Source: Gemmatimonadota bacterium
GTDB lineage: Bacteria > Gemmatimonadota > Gemmatimonadetes > Gemmatimonadales > Gemmatimonadaceae
Direction: 5' to 3'
Length of the DNA stretch: 35,367 nt
NCBI GenBank assembly: GCA_003223455.1
Contig: QHVE01000031.1
Coordinates: 6,281-41,647 of the forward strand
This document shows positions 8,500-16,517 of the stretch, one piece after another; position 1 is the stretch's first letter, and each line of letters starts with the position of its first letter. The translations under genes were made by a program, and so were the position numbers. Below the pieces are notes generated by a model, which worked only from the letters and a program-made list of their open reading frames with translations, searched no databases and was not told the origin of the DNA.

Positions 8500-9045
8500 T
8501 CAGAGAGTCGTTCCGCTCCGGCGTCCGGACAGTGCCGCCGCCACGATGGCCTTGAGAAGATCGGCCGCGACGAACGGGAGGACGCCCAGCACCGCCGCGG
8601 TGGTCACGCTGCCCGTGATGATCGCGAGCTGCGACAATCCACCGGCGTAGAGGACGAGGATTCCGGCGATCGCCGCGACGAGCCGCGCCGCGAACCGCTC
8701 ACGTCCCGCGCCGAGCCAGCCGGCGACGGCGGCCGCGACCGGGTATGCCAGCAGATAGCCGCCGGTCGGTCCGAGCAACCGCGCCAGTCCCGGCGCCCCG
8801 ATCGGCGCGAACACCGGGAGTCCGGCGACGCCGGCGACGAGATACAGCACCATCGCCGCCGCTCCGTCGATGGGCCCGATGAGCAGGCCGGCCAGCACGA
8901 CGACGAGCGGCTGGAGCGTGAGCGGCACCGGAGTCTTCGGCAGTGGCAGCGCGATCTGCGACGCGAGCGCGAGCGCCACTGCCACGATCACGATGCCGAT
9001 CGCGCGGCTGCGCGGGGTGCGGACGGCGAGAGCGAGCGTGGTCAT
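8500..9045 (-). CDS. bioY: Biotin transporter BioY (ECF S component)
   Basis: Substrate-binding membrane subunit for biotin uptake. The 181-residue, six-helix protein shows [21 protein letters not shown] (a typical BioY N-half), [13 protein letters not shown] and the conserved [14 protein letters not shown] loop. The start at 9045 is chosen because a GAGGGAAG ribosome-binding site lies within the end of the thiolase gene, whose stop is one base away; the longer frame to 9252 is a shadow of the thiolase gene. No ECF ATPase (BioM) or BioN is in view, so it either works alone or uses a shared energising module elsewhere. Biotin serves acyl-CoA carboxylases, which fits the acyl-CoA operon. Confidence 0.92.
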   Translation of the reverse strand: MTTLALAVRTPRSRAIGIVIVAVALALASQIALPLPKTPVPLTLQPLVVVLAGLLIGPIDGAAAMVLYLVAGVAGLPVFAPIGAPGLARLLGPTGGYLLAYPVAAAVAGWLGAGRERFAARLVAAIAGILVLYAGGLSQLAIITGSVTTAAVLGVLPFVAADLLKAIVAAALSGRRSGTTL

Positions 9046-9046
9046 G

Positions 9047-10246
9047 TCACTTCCCTCGGGTGACGGAGAGCGCCACCGCGTCGCCGCCGCCGAGGCAGAG
9101 CGTCGCGAGGCCGGTGGTGAGATTCCGATCCTGCAGAGCGTACAGCAGCGTCGTGAGCACGCGCGCACCGCTCGCGCCGATCGGGTGCCCGAGCGCGATG
9201 GCGCCACCGTTGACGTTGACGCGGTCCCAATCCCACTCGAGCCCCGCGCCATCGGCGAGCGCCTGCGACGCGAACGCCTCGTTCGCCTCGATCAGATCGT
9301 AGTCGCCGATGCTCGAGCTCTCCTTCCTCATGAGGTTGCGCACGGCGGTGATCGGCGCGAAGAAAAGCTCCTGCGGGTTGACGGCGCCAGTCGCGTACGC
9401 GCGCACGCGTCCGAGCACGGGCAGACCGTTCGCTTCGGCGTACGCCTGCGACGTCACGACGAGCGCCGCGGCGCCGTCGTTGAGCGAGCTCGCGTTGCCC
9501 GCGGTCACCGACGCGTCGCTGCCCTTGCCGAACGCCGGCTTGAGCTTCGCGAGCACGTCGGCCGTCGTGTCCACACGAGGACCCTCGTCCGCGTCGACGA
9601 TCGTATCGCCCTTGCGGCCGCTCACGGTCACGGGCGCGATCTCGGCGGCGAACTTTCCGGCGCGCTGCGCGTCGACCGCCTTGCGGTGCGAAGAGGCGGC
9701 AAACTCATCCTGCTCGCGTCTGGATATGTCTGCCTTCTTCGCCGTGTACTCGGCGTGCCCGCCCATGTGCACGTCGCACGACGCGCACCACAGCCCGTCC
9801 TTGATCATGCCGTCGACCATCGTCTGGTCGCCCAGCTTCACCCCGTTGCGCATGCCGTACACGTAGTACGGCGCGTTCGACATCGACTCCATCCCTCCGG
9901 CGACGATGACTTCGGCGTCGCCTGCCTTGATCGCCTGCGCGGCGAGCATCACGGCCTTGAGCCCCGAGCCGCACACCTTGTTGACCGTCACGGCGCTGAC
10001 GGTGGCGGGGATCCCGGACTTGAGCAGCGCCTGCCGCGCGGGAGCCTGGCCCACCCCGCCCTGGATGACGTTGCCCATGATGACTTCCTGCACCTCACCG
10101 CCGTCGATGCCGGCGCGCTCCAGCGCGGCACGGATGGCGACTGCGCCGAGCTCGGGCGCCGTGACGGACGACAGCACGCCGAGGAACTTGCCGATCGGCG
10201 TGCGTGCTGCGGCAACGATGACCGGAATGCGAGTCGCGTCTGGCAT
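9047..10246 (-). CDS. Acetyl-CoA C-acetyltransferase (thiolase)
   Basis: Condenses two acetyl-CoA to acetoacetyl-CoA, or cleaves beta-ketoacyl-CoA. The 399 residues are typical. The nucleophilic C92 lies in VNKVCGSGLKAVM, H354 in GGAIALGHPIGASG, and the second catalytic C384 in CLGGGDAVAL; the last block is usually CxGGGxG, so GGGDA is slightly unusual. NEAFA is present near 317-321. The ATG at 10246 is chosen over the longer open frame because the family N-terminus (RIPVIVAAARTPIGKF) starts there. No clear ribosome-binding site precedes it. It is first in the operon with bioY, the CPBP protease, the 3-hydroxyacyl-CoA dehydrogenase and the acyl-CoA dehydrogenase. Confidence 0.95.
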   Translation of the reverse strand: MPDATRIPVIVAAARTPIGKFLGVLSSVTAPELGAVAIRAALERAGIDGGEVQEVIMGNVIQGGVGQAPARQALLKSGIPATVSAVTVNKVCGSGLKAVMLAAQAIKAGDAEVIVAGGMESMSNAPYYVYGMRNGVKLGDQTMVDGMIKDGLWCASCDVHMGGHAEYTAKKADISRREQDEFAASSHRKAVDAQRAGKFAAEIAPVTVSGRKGDTIVDADEGPRVDTTADVLAKLKPAFGKGSDASVTAGNASSLNDGAAALVVTSQAYAEANGLPVLGRVRAYATGAVNPQELFFAPITAVRNLMRKESSSIGDYDLIEANEAFASQALADGAGLEWDWDRVNVNGGAIALGHPIGASGARVLTTLLYALQDRNLTTGLATLCLGGGDAVALSVTRGK

Positions 10247-10262
10247 GGGAGAAATGTAATGG

Positions 10263-10504
10263 GCGGGATGCGAGATACGCATCGGCGAACGCATGCAGCG
10301 CAGTACTGCGGGAACAGCAACCAGATCGACGCGGAGCTCGCGGAGCGACGGCGGGAGGACCGAGCAAGGCCCTCGCGCGAGGCAGGCGCAATGCCGACTC
10401 CAAAGTCCGTTCCCTTCGGGCTCGAGGGGCTCGGACCTGACGACAGACGAACGGCCTCGGGACAGCGAAGCATCCCGAGGCCGTTCGCGCATCCCGCATC
10501 CCGC
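10263..10504. repeat. Spacer bounded by an 18-bp imperfect inverted repeat (intergenic element 2)
   Basis: The thrS-thiolase spacer is enclosed by 10263-10280 (GCGGGATGCGAGATACGC) and 10487-10504 (GCGCATCCCGCATCCCGC). The reverse complement of the second matches the first at 15 of 18 positions. Each arm is built of 7-base units (GCGGGAT, GCGAGAT; GCATCCC twice). The arms end three bases from the thrS stop and 16 bases from the thiolase start. Inside are the 15-bp hairpin at 10448-10487 and two 12-base palindromes (10299-10310, 10371-10382). The thiolase operon promoter should also lie here, but I cannot place it. Confidence 0.6.
10448..10487 (-). terminator. Perfect 15-bp hairpin after thrS
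   Basis: CGAACGGCCTCGGGA (10448-10462) is perfectly complementary to TCCCGAGGCCGTTCG (10473-10487), with a 10-base loop. It lies 20 bases beyond the thrS stop in the direction of transcription. There is no T-run on either side, so it resembles the hairpin-only terminators of GC-rich bacteria. The stem core CGGCCTCGGG recurs in the hairpin at 33811-33843. Confidence 0.65.
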
Positions 10505-10506
10505 AA

Positions 10507-12486
10507 CTACACCTTCCCCGCCTCCAGCGTCAGCGCCCGGCTCGCGATCTCCGCCGTGATGCGTCGGATGAACTCGTCCACCGCCACCGGCGCCGGTTTC
10601 TGCCCTTCGCCCGCCCCACGCGTGTTCACGGCCACCTGATCCGCCTCCGCCTCACGGCGGCCAATGACGCACATGTACGGCGTCTTCATGCGCGCGCCCT
10701 CGGCGATGCGGTACTTGAGCGTCTCGCTCCGGTCGTCGAGCGACGCGCGGATCCCGGCCTGCACCATCCGCTCGACGATCGCCGCCGCGACGGGCGCCTG
10801 CTCCTGCGAGATCGGGAGCACGCGTACCTGCTCCGGCGCGAGCCATGTCGGGAATGCGCCGGCGAAGTGCTCGATGAGGATCGCGATGAATCGCTCGAGC
10901 GAGCCGCTCACCGCACGATGGATCACCACCGGCCGGTGCTCGGCGTTGTCCTCGCCGACATATGTGAGATCGAACCGCTCGGGCGCGGCGTAGTCGAGCT
11001 GGATCGTGCCGAGCTGCCACGCGCGTCCCAGCGAGTCCGTGACGTCGAAGTCGATCTTGGGGCCGTAGAATGCGCCGTCGCCCTCCTTGAGCGCGTACGG
11101 CTTCCCGGTCGCCTCGAGCGCGGCGCGCAGCGAACCCTCGGCGCGGTCCCACATCGCGTCGTCGCCGATCCGCGTCTCCGGTCGCGTCGCGAACTTGAGC
11201 GTCGCCGTGAGCCCGAACGACTCGTAGTAACCGAGGATGAACTTCATGAGGAAGCCCACCTCGCTCGCGATCTGATCCTCGCGGAGAAAGACGTGACAGT
11301 CGTCCTGCGAGAACTGCCGCACGCGCGTCAACCCACTGAGCGCGCCCGTCACCTCGTTCCGATGCAGCACGTCGAACGTGACGTAGCGCAGCGGCAGCTC
11401 GCGATAGGAGTGCCGCTTGGCGAGATACAACAGATAGTGCGACGGGCAGTTCATCGGCTTGAGCGAGATGTCGTGCTCCCCGCTCTCGCTGTCGAGCACG
11501 AGGAACATGTTCTCGCGATACTTCCCCCAGTGCCCCGACGTCTCCCACAGTCCCTTGTTGTACAGGAGCGGCGTGCGGATCTCGGCGAAGTCGCGCTGCT
11601 GCCGCTCGCGGCAGTAGTCGACGAGCAGGTTGTAGAGCGTCGTCCCCCGCTCGGTCCAGAACGGCGAGCCCGGCGAGTACTGGTGGAACATGATTAGATC
11701 GAGCTCGCGCCCGAGCCGCCGGTGATCGCGCTTCTTCGCCTCTTCCAGACGATAGAGGTACTGGTCGAGATCCTCCTTCTTGAACCACGCCGTGCCGTAG
11801 ATGCGCTGCAGCATCTGCCGTCTCTCATCGCCACGCCAATAGGCGCCCGCGGTGTTGAGCAGCTTGAAGTGCTTCAGGCGGCCCGTATCGGGGACGTGGG
11901 GTCCCTTGCACAGGTCGATGAACGGACCGTCGGTGTAGGTGGAGATGATCTCGTTCGGATCGGTGAAGTCGTCGAGCCGCTCGAGCTTGAGCGGATCGTC
12001 GACGAACCGCTTCCGCGCTTCCGACGGACTCACCTCCTCGCGCACGAACGGGTACTTCTCCGTCACGACCTTGCGCATCTCCTTCTCGAACGCCTCGAGA
12101 TCCTCCGGCGTGAACGGCGACGCGACCTCGAAGTCGTAATAGAAGCCGTCCTCGATGGCCGGCCCGAAGCCGATCTTCGCATCGGGGCGGAGGCGCCGCA
12201 CGGCCGTCGCGAGCACGTGCGCGGCGGAGTGGCGCAGCACGCCGAGCGCCTCGGGATCGCGCTCCGTGAGAACGCGGAACGCGCCCCCCTTCCGGAGCGG
12301 TGTCATCACGTCCTGGATCTCGCCGTCGACCGACACCGCGACGGCCGCGGAGAGGAGTCGCTCGCCGATCGAGCGGATGACGTCGGCGGGGAGCGTGCCG
12401 GCGGGAACGCTGCGCGTCGCACCGTCGGGCAGGACCAGTGTCAGCTCGGCGTCCTCGACGACGGGGGCGGCGGGACTGTCGATCAT
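10507..12486 (-). CDS. thrS: Threonine--tRNA ligase
   Basis: Charges tRNA-Thr in the cytoplasm. The 659 residues give the full bacterial layout. An N-terminal TGS domain (about 15-75) comes first, then the editing domain beginning LRHSAAHVLATAVRRL with its HxxxH metal motif and IGFGPAIEDGFYYDF. The class II core carries KPMNCPSHYLLY (zinc-ligand cysteine), RVRQFSQDDCHVF (motif 2 area) and a motif 3 region GSLERFIAILIEH. The anticodon-binding domain begins near WLAPEQVRVLPIS. The ATG at 12486 has no obvious ribosome-binding site, and a 31-base gap separates it from the small membrane protein upstream. No T-box leader is seen. The assignment is secure. Confidence 0.97.
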   Translation of the reverse strand: MIDSPAAPVVEDAELTLVLPDGATRSVPAGTLPADVIRSIGERLLSAAVAVSVDGEIQDVMTPLRKGGAFRVLTERDPEALGVLRHSAAHVLATAVRRLRPDAKIGFGPAIEDGFYYDFEVASPFTPEDLEAFEKEMRKVVTEKYPFVREEVSPSEARKRFVDDPLKLERLDDFTDPNEIISTYTDGPFIDLCKGPHVPDTGRLKHFKLLNTAGAYWRGDERRQMLQRIYGTAWFKKEDLDQYLYRLEEAKKRDHRRLGRELDLIMFHQYSPGSPFWTERGTTLYNLLVDYCRERQQRDFAEIRTPLLYNKGLWETSGHWGKYRENMFLVLDSESGEHDISLKPMNCPSHYLLYLAKRHSYRELPLRYVTFDVLHRNEVTGALSGLTRVRQFSQDDCHVFLREDQIASEVGFLMKFILGYYESFGLTATLKFATRPETRIGDDAMWDRAEGSLRAALEATGKPYALKEGDGAFYGPKIDFDVTDSLGRAWQLGTIQLDYAAPERFDLTYVGEDNAEHRPVVIHRAVSGSLERFIAILIEHFAGAFPTWLAPEQVRVLPISQEQAPVAAAIVERMVQAGIRASLDDRSETLKYRIAEGARMKTPYMCVIGRREAEADQVAVNTRGAGEGQKPAPVAVDEFIRRITAEIASRALTLEAGKV

Positions 12487-12517
12487 GTGGTGAGTCGGTG
12501 GAACGGGTCCGGTCGCG

Positions 12518-12682
12518 TCAGCCGAGCAGTGGTGCGAGCAGCTTCGCGTACTTGAAGTACGACACGACGCCGGCGACGATCGCGAGGCCGACGACCGCCC
12601 AGAGCACCACCCTGCGGTAGGAGACGTCGCTCTCCGTTTCCGTCACCTCGGGCTCGGCCCGGGACTCGCGCGTCGGACGCAT
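12518..12682 (-). CDS. Small single-pass membrane protein, 54 residues
   Basis: An open frame of 54 codons with an acidic N-terminus (residues 8-20, rich in E and D), one hydrophobic helix (about 25-41) and a short C-terminal YFKYAKLLAPLLG segment. The single helix after a charged N-terminus and the position near housekeeping genes recall SecE, but I do not see the SecE signature and do not assign it. It lies 31 bases upstream of thrS on the same strand, so co-transcription is plausible. No strong ribosome-binding site precedes the ATG. Coding status is inferred from the helix and the well-behaved length. Confidence 0.5.
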   Translation of the reverse strand: MRPTRESRAEPEVTETESDVSYRRVVLWAVVGLAIVAGVVSYFKYAKLLAPLLG

Positions 12683-12794
12683 CTGCAGGCCGGTTTCAGG
12701 GGGACCGTGGGCGGCCTTCTTCTTGCACCGCTTCGCGAAACTTTCCCTCGTAAGCTATCCTTGCGGCTGACCCTACGCCACAGGTTTTCCCGCT

Positions 12795-13601
12795 ATGCCA
12801 TATCTGCGTTTTCAGGATGACGACGAGTCGTCCCTCGGGGGCACGATCACGAGTGCCGTGCTCGGAGCCGTCGCCGGTTTCGCCGTTGGCATGTTGGTCG
12901 CGCAGCGAGTCGGAGGGTTCCGTGGACTCGTGGATTCGGTGCGGCGCCGCCGCGCCGACGGCGATGAAGACGTCGAGGCGGGCGCGCCCGCAGTGGCCGA
13001 CGATTTCAGCGAGTTCGACGACGAATACGACGAGCTGGAGGATGAAGGGGTGCCGAACGAGGGACTTGAGGAGCGTGTGCTCGAGGCGTTTCGAAACGAT
13101 CCGATTCTCTCCGAGCGAGCGATCGACATCGGCGGGATCGGTGAGGACACGATCGAGCTCGCGGGGTGGGTGAACAACGAGGAGGAAGCGGACCACGCCG
13201 TCGTGCTCGCGCGCGGCGTTCCCGGCGTGGAGACCGTCGTGAATCGCATCGCCGTCGGCGAAGTCGAGGAGCGGATCCGCGATCACTCGCGCCGGTTCGA
13301 GGAAGGCGACGACGCGCTCACGGAGGCGCGCTGGGAGGGCCGCACGATCGGCACCGGGCGCCGCCGTCAGGGCACGTCGGACGAGCCCGACCGCCACGCC
13401 ACGCCGCGGGTCGAGCTCGAGGAGCGCTGGTCCAAGGCCGAGCATGAGATGGCGCAGGCGGCCGACGAGACGACGGGCATCGCCGAGCGCCGAGCGTCCA
13501 CCAAGAAGACGCCCAAAGGCGACCGCACCGGAGGTGCTCCGGTCGCGCCGACCGGCGTGCCGAAAGGCGATCACGTCGCCGATCCGACCGCCGAGGCCTG
13601 A
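12795..13601 (+). CDS. BON-domain protein with N-terminal glycine-rich membrane segment
   Basis: A 268-residue protein. Residues 15-43 form a small-residue-rich helix (GGTITSAVLGAVAGFAVGMLV), suggesting membrane insertion. An acidic linker (about 55-86) follows. The BON domain (about 90-155) begins LEERVLEAFRNDPIL and contains DTIELAGWVNNEEEADHAVVLARGV and VVNRIAV, the usual phospholipid-binding fold of OsmY-like proteins. The C-terminal third is charged and low-complexity. BON proteins act in envelope stability or osmotic stress; the exact role here is unknown. It is transcribed divergently from the 54-residue gene and thrS, with a 112-base shared upstream region, and precedes valS by 75 bases. 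Confidence 0.8.
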   Translation: MPYLRFQDDDESSLGGTITSAVLGAVAGFAVGMLVAQRVGGFRGLVDSVRRRRADGDEDVEAGAPAVADDFSEFDDEYDELEDEGVPNEGLEERVLEAFRNDPILSERAIDIGGIGEDTIELAGWVNNEEEADHAVVLARGVPGVETVVNRIAVGEVEERIRDHSRRFEEGDDALTEARWEGRTIGTGRRRQGTSDEPDRHATPRVELEERWSKAEHEMAQAADETTGIAERRASTKKTPKGDRTGGAPVAPTGVPKGDHVADPTAEA

Positions 13602-13647
13602 GCCCGTTCGGGGCGTCGCGACGCCCTGGTGAGCGACCTTCAACCGA

Positions 13648-13679
13648 CATGACCCGCGGGTTAACTTCCGCGGGTCATG
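13648..13679 (+). promoter_or_regulatory. 12-bp inverted repeat burying the valS start codon
   Basis: CATGACCCGCGG (13648-13659) and CCGCGGGTCATG (13668-13679) are perfect reverse complements around the 8-base loop GTTAACTT. The last three bases of the right arm are the valS ATG itself. In RNA this would place the start codon at the base of a very stable hairpin; in DNA it is a 32-base dyad suitable for a dimeric regulator. No alternative in-frame start lies upstream because TAA occurs at 13662-13664. The position is seen in the sequence; the regulatory role is inferred. Confidence 0.6.
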
Positions 13680-16517
13680 TCCATTTCCGAGCCGCTCGAG
13701 CCCGCCTCTTCGTCGGGGACGCTGTCCGCGCAGTACGATCCGGCGTCGACCGAGCCGGCCATCTATGCGCGCTGGCTCCAGGCCGGATGCTTCACCGCCG
13801 ACGCGTCGCGCGTCCGGCGGACCCGTGCGGGCGAGGCTCCCGCCGCGGGTCGCGACGAGCGTGATCCCTACACGCTCGTCATGCCCCCGCCGAACGTCAC
13901 GGCGATCCTCCACGTCGGCCATGGACTGAACAACACCGTCCAGGACGTGCTCGTGCGCTGGGCACGCATGAAGGGGCGCGAGGCACTCTGGGTCCCCGGC
14001 ACCGACCACGCCGGCATCGCGACGCAGAACATCGTCGAGCGGAAGATCAGGGAGGAAGAGGGACTCACTCGGCAGGACGTCGGGCGCGAGCAGTTCGTCG
14101 AGCGCACGGCGGCCTTCGTCGCTCAGACCGGTGGCGTCATCCTCGAGCAGCTCCGCGCCATCGGCTGCTCGGCCGACTGGTCGCGCACGGCGTACACGTT
14201 CAGTCCGGAGTTGAGCACCGCGGTGCGCGAGGCGTTCGTGCGCCTCTACGAGCGCGGACTGATCTATCGCGGCCATCGCGTGATCCACTGGTGCCCGCGC
14301 TGCCTCACCTCGCTCTCCGATGAAGAAGCGGAGCCGACGGAGACGACGGGGGCGCTCTACCACCTGTCGTACCCGCTCGTCGAATCCGAGCTGCCGGCCG
14401 GCGAGTCGCGGCGCGCGCTCTCGGTCGCCACGACGCGCCCGGAGACGATGCTCGGCGACGTCGCCGTCGCGGTGAATCCGAACGACGAGCGCTATCAGGG
14501 GCTCATCGGCAAGCATGTCCTGCTGCCGATCCTCGACATCCCGATCCCGATCGTCGCCGACGACTACGCCGATCCGGAGTTCGGCACGGGCGTCGTGAAG
14601 ATCACTCCCGCGCACGACGCGAACGATTTCGAGGTCGGCCGCCGGCACGGCCTCGCCATGCCCGTCGTGATCGACGAGTTCGGAGCGATGCGCGAGGTGA
14701 CCGACGCTGGTGGCCGAGTGCCGCGCGAGCTCGAAGGGCTCGACCGGTTCGACGCGCGCGATCGCATCGTCGAGATGCTGCAGGCGCGCGGCCGGCTCGA
14801 GCGGAAGGAAGTGCACCAGCACAACGTGCGGCACTGCTATCGGTGCGACACGGTCGTCGAGCCGCGCCTGTCGGATCAGTGGTTCGTCCGCATGGCGCCG
14901 CTCGCCGCGCCGGCGCTCGAGGGCGTGCGGTCGGGCCGCATCCGGCTGCTCCCCGAGAAGTGGGTCGGGGTGTACGAGCACTGGATGTCGAACATCCGCG
15001 ACTGGAACATCTCGCGACAGCTCTGGTGGGGACACCGCGTGCCGGTCTGGTACTGCCGCGACTGCGACCCGCCCAACAACGTCATCGTCGCGCGCGAGGA
15101 TCCGACGAGCTGTCCGCACTGCGGCAGCCCCGTCACCCAGGACGAGGACGTGCTCGACACCTGGTTCTCGAGCTGGCTCTGGCCGATCTCGACTCTGGGC
15201 TGGCCGAACGAGCAGTCGATCGACCTGCGGACGTTCTACCCGACCGACGTGCTGGTCACGGCTCCGGAGATCCTGTTCTTCTGGGTCGCGCGGATGATCA
15301 TGTCCGGGTACGCGTTCATGGGCGACGCGCCCTTCCACAGCGTGTACCTCCACGGCACGGCGCGCGACACGCAGGGACGCAAGATGTCGAAGTCGCTCGG
15401 CAACGGCATCGACCCGCTCGACGTCGTGCAGCTCTACGGCGCCGACGCGCTGCGCTGGACGCTCGTCTCGGGAATGGGACTCGGCGCGGACGTCGTGCTC
15501 GATCCCGCCGACCTCGAGAAGTCGTTCGCCACTGGGCGCAACTTCGCGACCAAGCTCTGGAACATCGGACGCTTCCTCCTGAACAACGTCGGGAGCGATC
15601 CGGTGCGGCCGATCGGCGACGTCGACCCAACGTCGCTCGGCCGCGCCGACGCCTGGATTCTCGATCGCCTCGACGTGGCGATTCGCGAGTGCGATCGCGC
15701 CATCGGTCCGCTCGCGCCCGTGGACAACGCGTGGCGCGAGGACGAGCTGACCTCGGGGCTGCGACTCAACGAGTACGCCGAGACGGCGCGCCGCTTCGTC
15801 TGGAACGAGCTCGCCGACTGGTACCTCGAGGCGATCAAGACGCGGTTGCTCACGCCGGGCGACGACCAGGAGCTCGCGCGATCGGTGCTCGTGCACGTGT
15901 TCGATCAGGCGCTCCGGCTCCTGCATCCGATCGTGCCCTTCGTCACCGAGGCGCTCTGGCAGCGGCTGCCCGGCCACGTCGACGGGATGTTCCTGGCAAC
16001 GGCGGCGTGGCCCGTCGCGCGCGCGGAGTCGGCGTCCGCACTCGTCGGACAGTTCGAGCTCCTGCGCGAGATCATCGAGGCGATGCGGCGCACGCGCTCC
16101 GAGTACGGCGTCGCGCCCACCAGGATGGTCGAGGCGTTCGTCGTCTCCTCGCCCGTCAACCGGCAGGTGCTGGACGACGAGTCCGCGCTCGTCGGCCGAC
16201 TGGCGAAGACCACGCTCGCGTTCGTCGAGCGCGCGCCGGAGGGAGCGGCGGCGAGCGTGATCATCCCCGGCGGCACGGAGCTGATCGTGCCCCTCGAGGG
16301 GCTGGTCGACGTCGCGAAGGAGTGCGCGCGGCTCCGCACCGAGCTCGCCGGACTCGAGAAGCAGCTCACGGCGCTCGAGGCGCGCCTCGGAAATCCGGGC
16401 TTCCTCGAGCGCGCTCCGTCGAACGTCGTCGAATCCGAGCGCGTGAAGGCGCAGGAATGGCGTTCGCGGCGCGACCTGCTGCGCGCGCGGATCGAGGGGC
16501 TGTGCGGCGCGGTCTGA
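13677..16517 (+). CDS. valS: Valine--tRNA ligase
   Basis: Class I synthetase charging tRNA-Val. The 946 residues are full length. The HIGH-type motif is HVGH (79-82) in PPPNVTAILHVGHGLN, followed by VPGTDHAGIATQ. The editing (CP1) domain shows TTRPETMLGDVAVAVNP and the TPAHDANDFEVG block. KMSKS is at 569-573. Cysteine pairs HWCPRC and SCPHCGS are present. The C-terminal coiled coil (last about 70 residues, LRTELAGLEKQLTALEARLG) is intact. A perfect inverted repeat covers the start codon. The downstream lipoprotein gene starts within the last 16 bases of valS, so this is the head of a long plus-strand operon. A large opposite-strand open frame here is a codon-bias shadow. Confidence 0.97.
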   Translation: MSISEPLEPASSSGTLSAQYDPASTEPAIYARWLQAGCFTADASRVRRTRAGEAPAAGRDERDPYTLVMPPPNVTAILHVGHGLNNTVQDVLVRWARMKGREALWVPGTDHAGIATQNIVERKIREEEGLTRQDVGREQFVERTAAFVAQTGGVILEQLRAIGCSADWSRTAYTFSPELSTAVREAFVRLYERGLIYRGHRVIHWCPRCLTSLSDEEAEPTETTGALYHLSYPLVESELPAGESRRALSVATTRPETMLGDVAVAVNPNDERYQGLIGKHVLLPILDIPIPIVADDYADPEFGTGVVKITPAHDANDFEVGRRHGLAMPVVIDEFGAMREVTDAGGRVPRELEGLDRFDARDRIVEMLQARGRLERKEVHQHNVRHCYRCDTVVEPRLSDQWFVRMAPLAAPALEGVRSGRIRLLPEKWVGVYEHWMSNIRDWNISRQLWWGHRVPVWYCRDCDPPNNVIVAREDPTSCPHCGSPVTQDEDVLDTWFSSWLWPISTLGWPNEQSIDLRTFYPTDVLVTAPEILFFWVARMIMSGYAFMGDAPFHSVYLHGTARDTQGRKMSKSLGNGIDPLDVVQLYGADALRWTLVSGMGLGADVVLDPADLEKSFATGRNFATKLWNIGRFLLNNVGSDPVRPIGDVDPTSLGRADAWILDRLDVAIRECDRAIGPLAPVDNAWREDELTSGLRLNEYAETARRFVWNELADWYLEAIKTRLLTPGDDQELARSVLVHVFDQALRLLHPIVPFVTEALWQRLPGHVDGMFLATAAWPVARAESASALVGQFELLREIIEAMRRTRSEYGVAPTRMVEAFVVSSPVNRQVLDDESALVGRLAKTTLAFVERAPEGAAASVIIPGGTELIVPLEGLVDVAKECARLRTELAGLEKQLTALEARLGNPGFLERAPSNVVESERVKAQEWRSRRDLLRARIEGLCGAV

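Noticed and set aside
10299-10382. Two 12-base perfect palindromes (10299-10310 and 10371-10382) as operators of the thiolase operon
   Set aside because: Several such palindromes are expected by chance in 35 kb and no regulator gene is adjacent, so they are not claimed as sites.
10507-13676. T-box or other tRNA-sensing leader for thrS or valS
   Set aside because: No T-box bulge or specifier-loop structure is visible, and the spacers are too short (31 and 75 bases).
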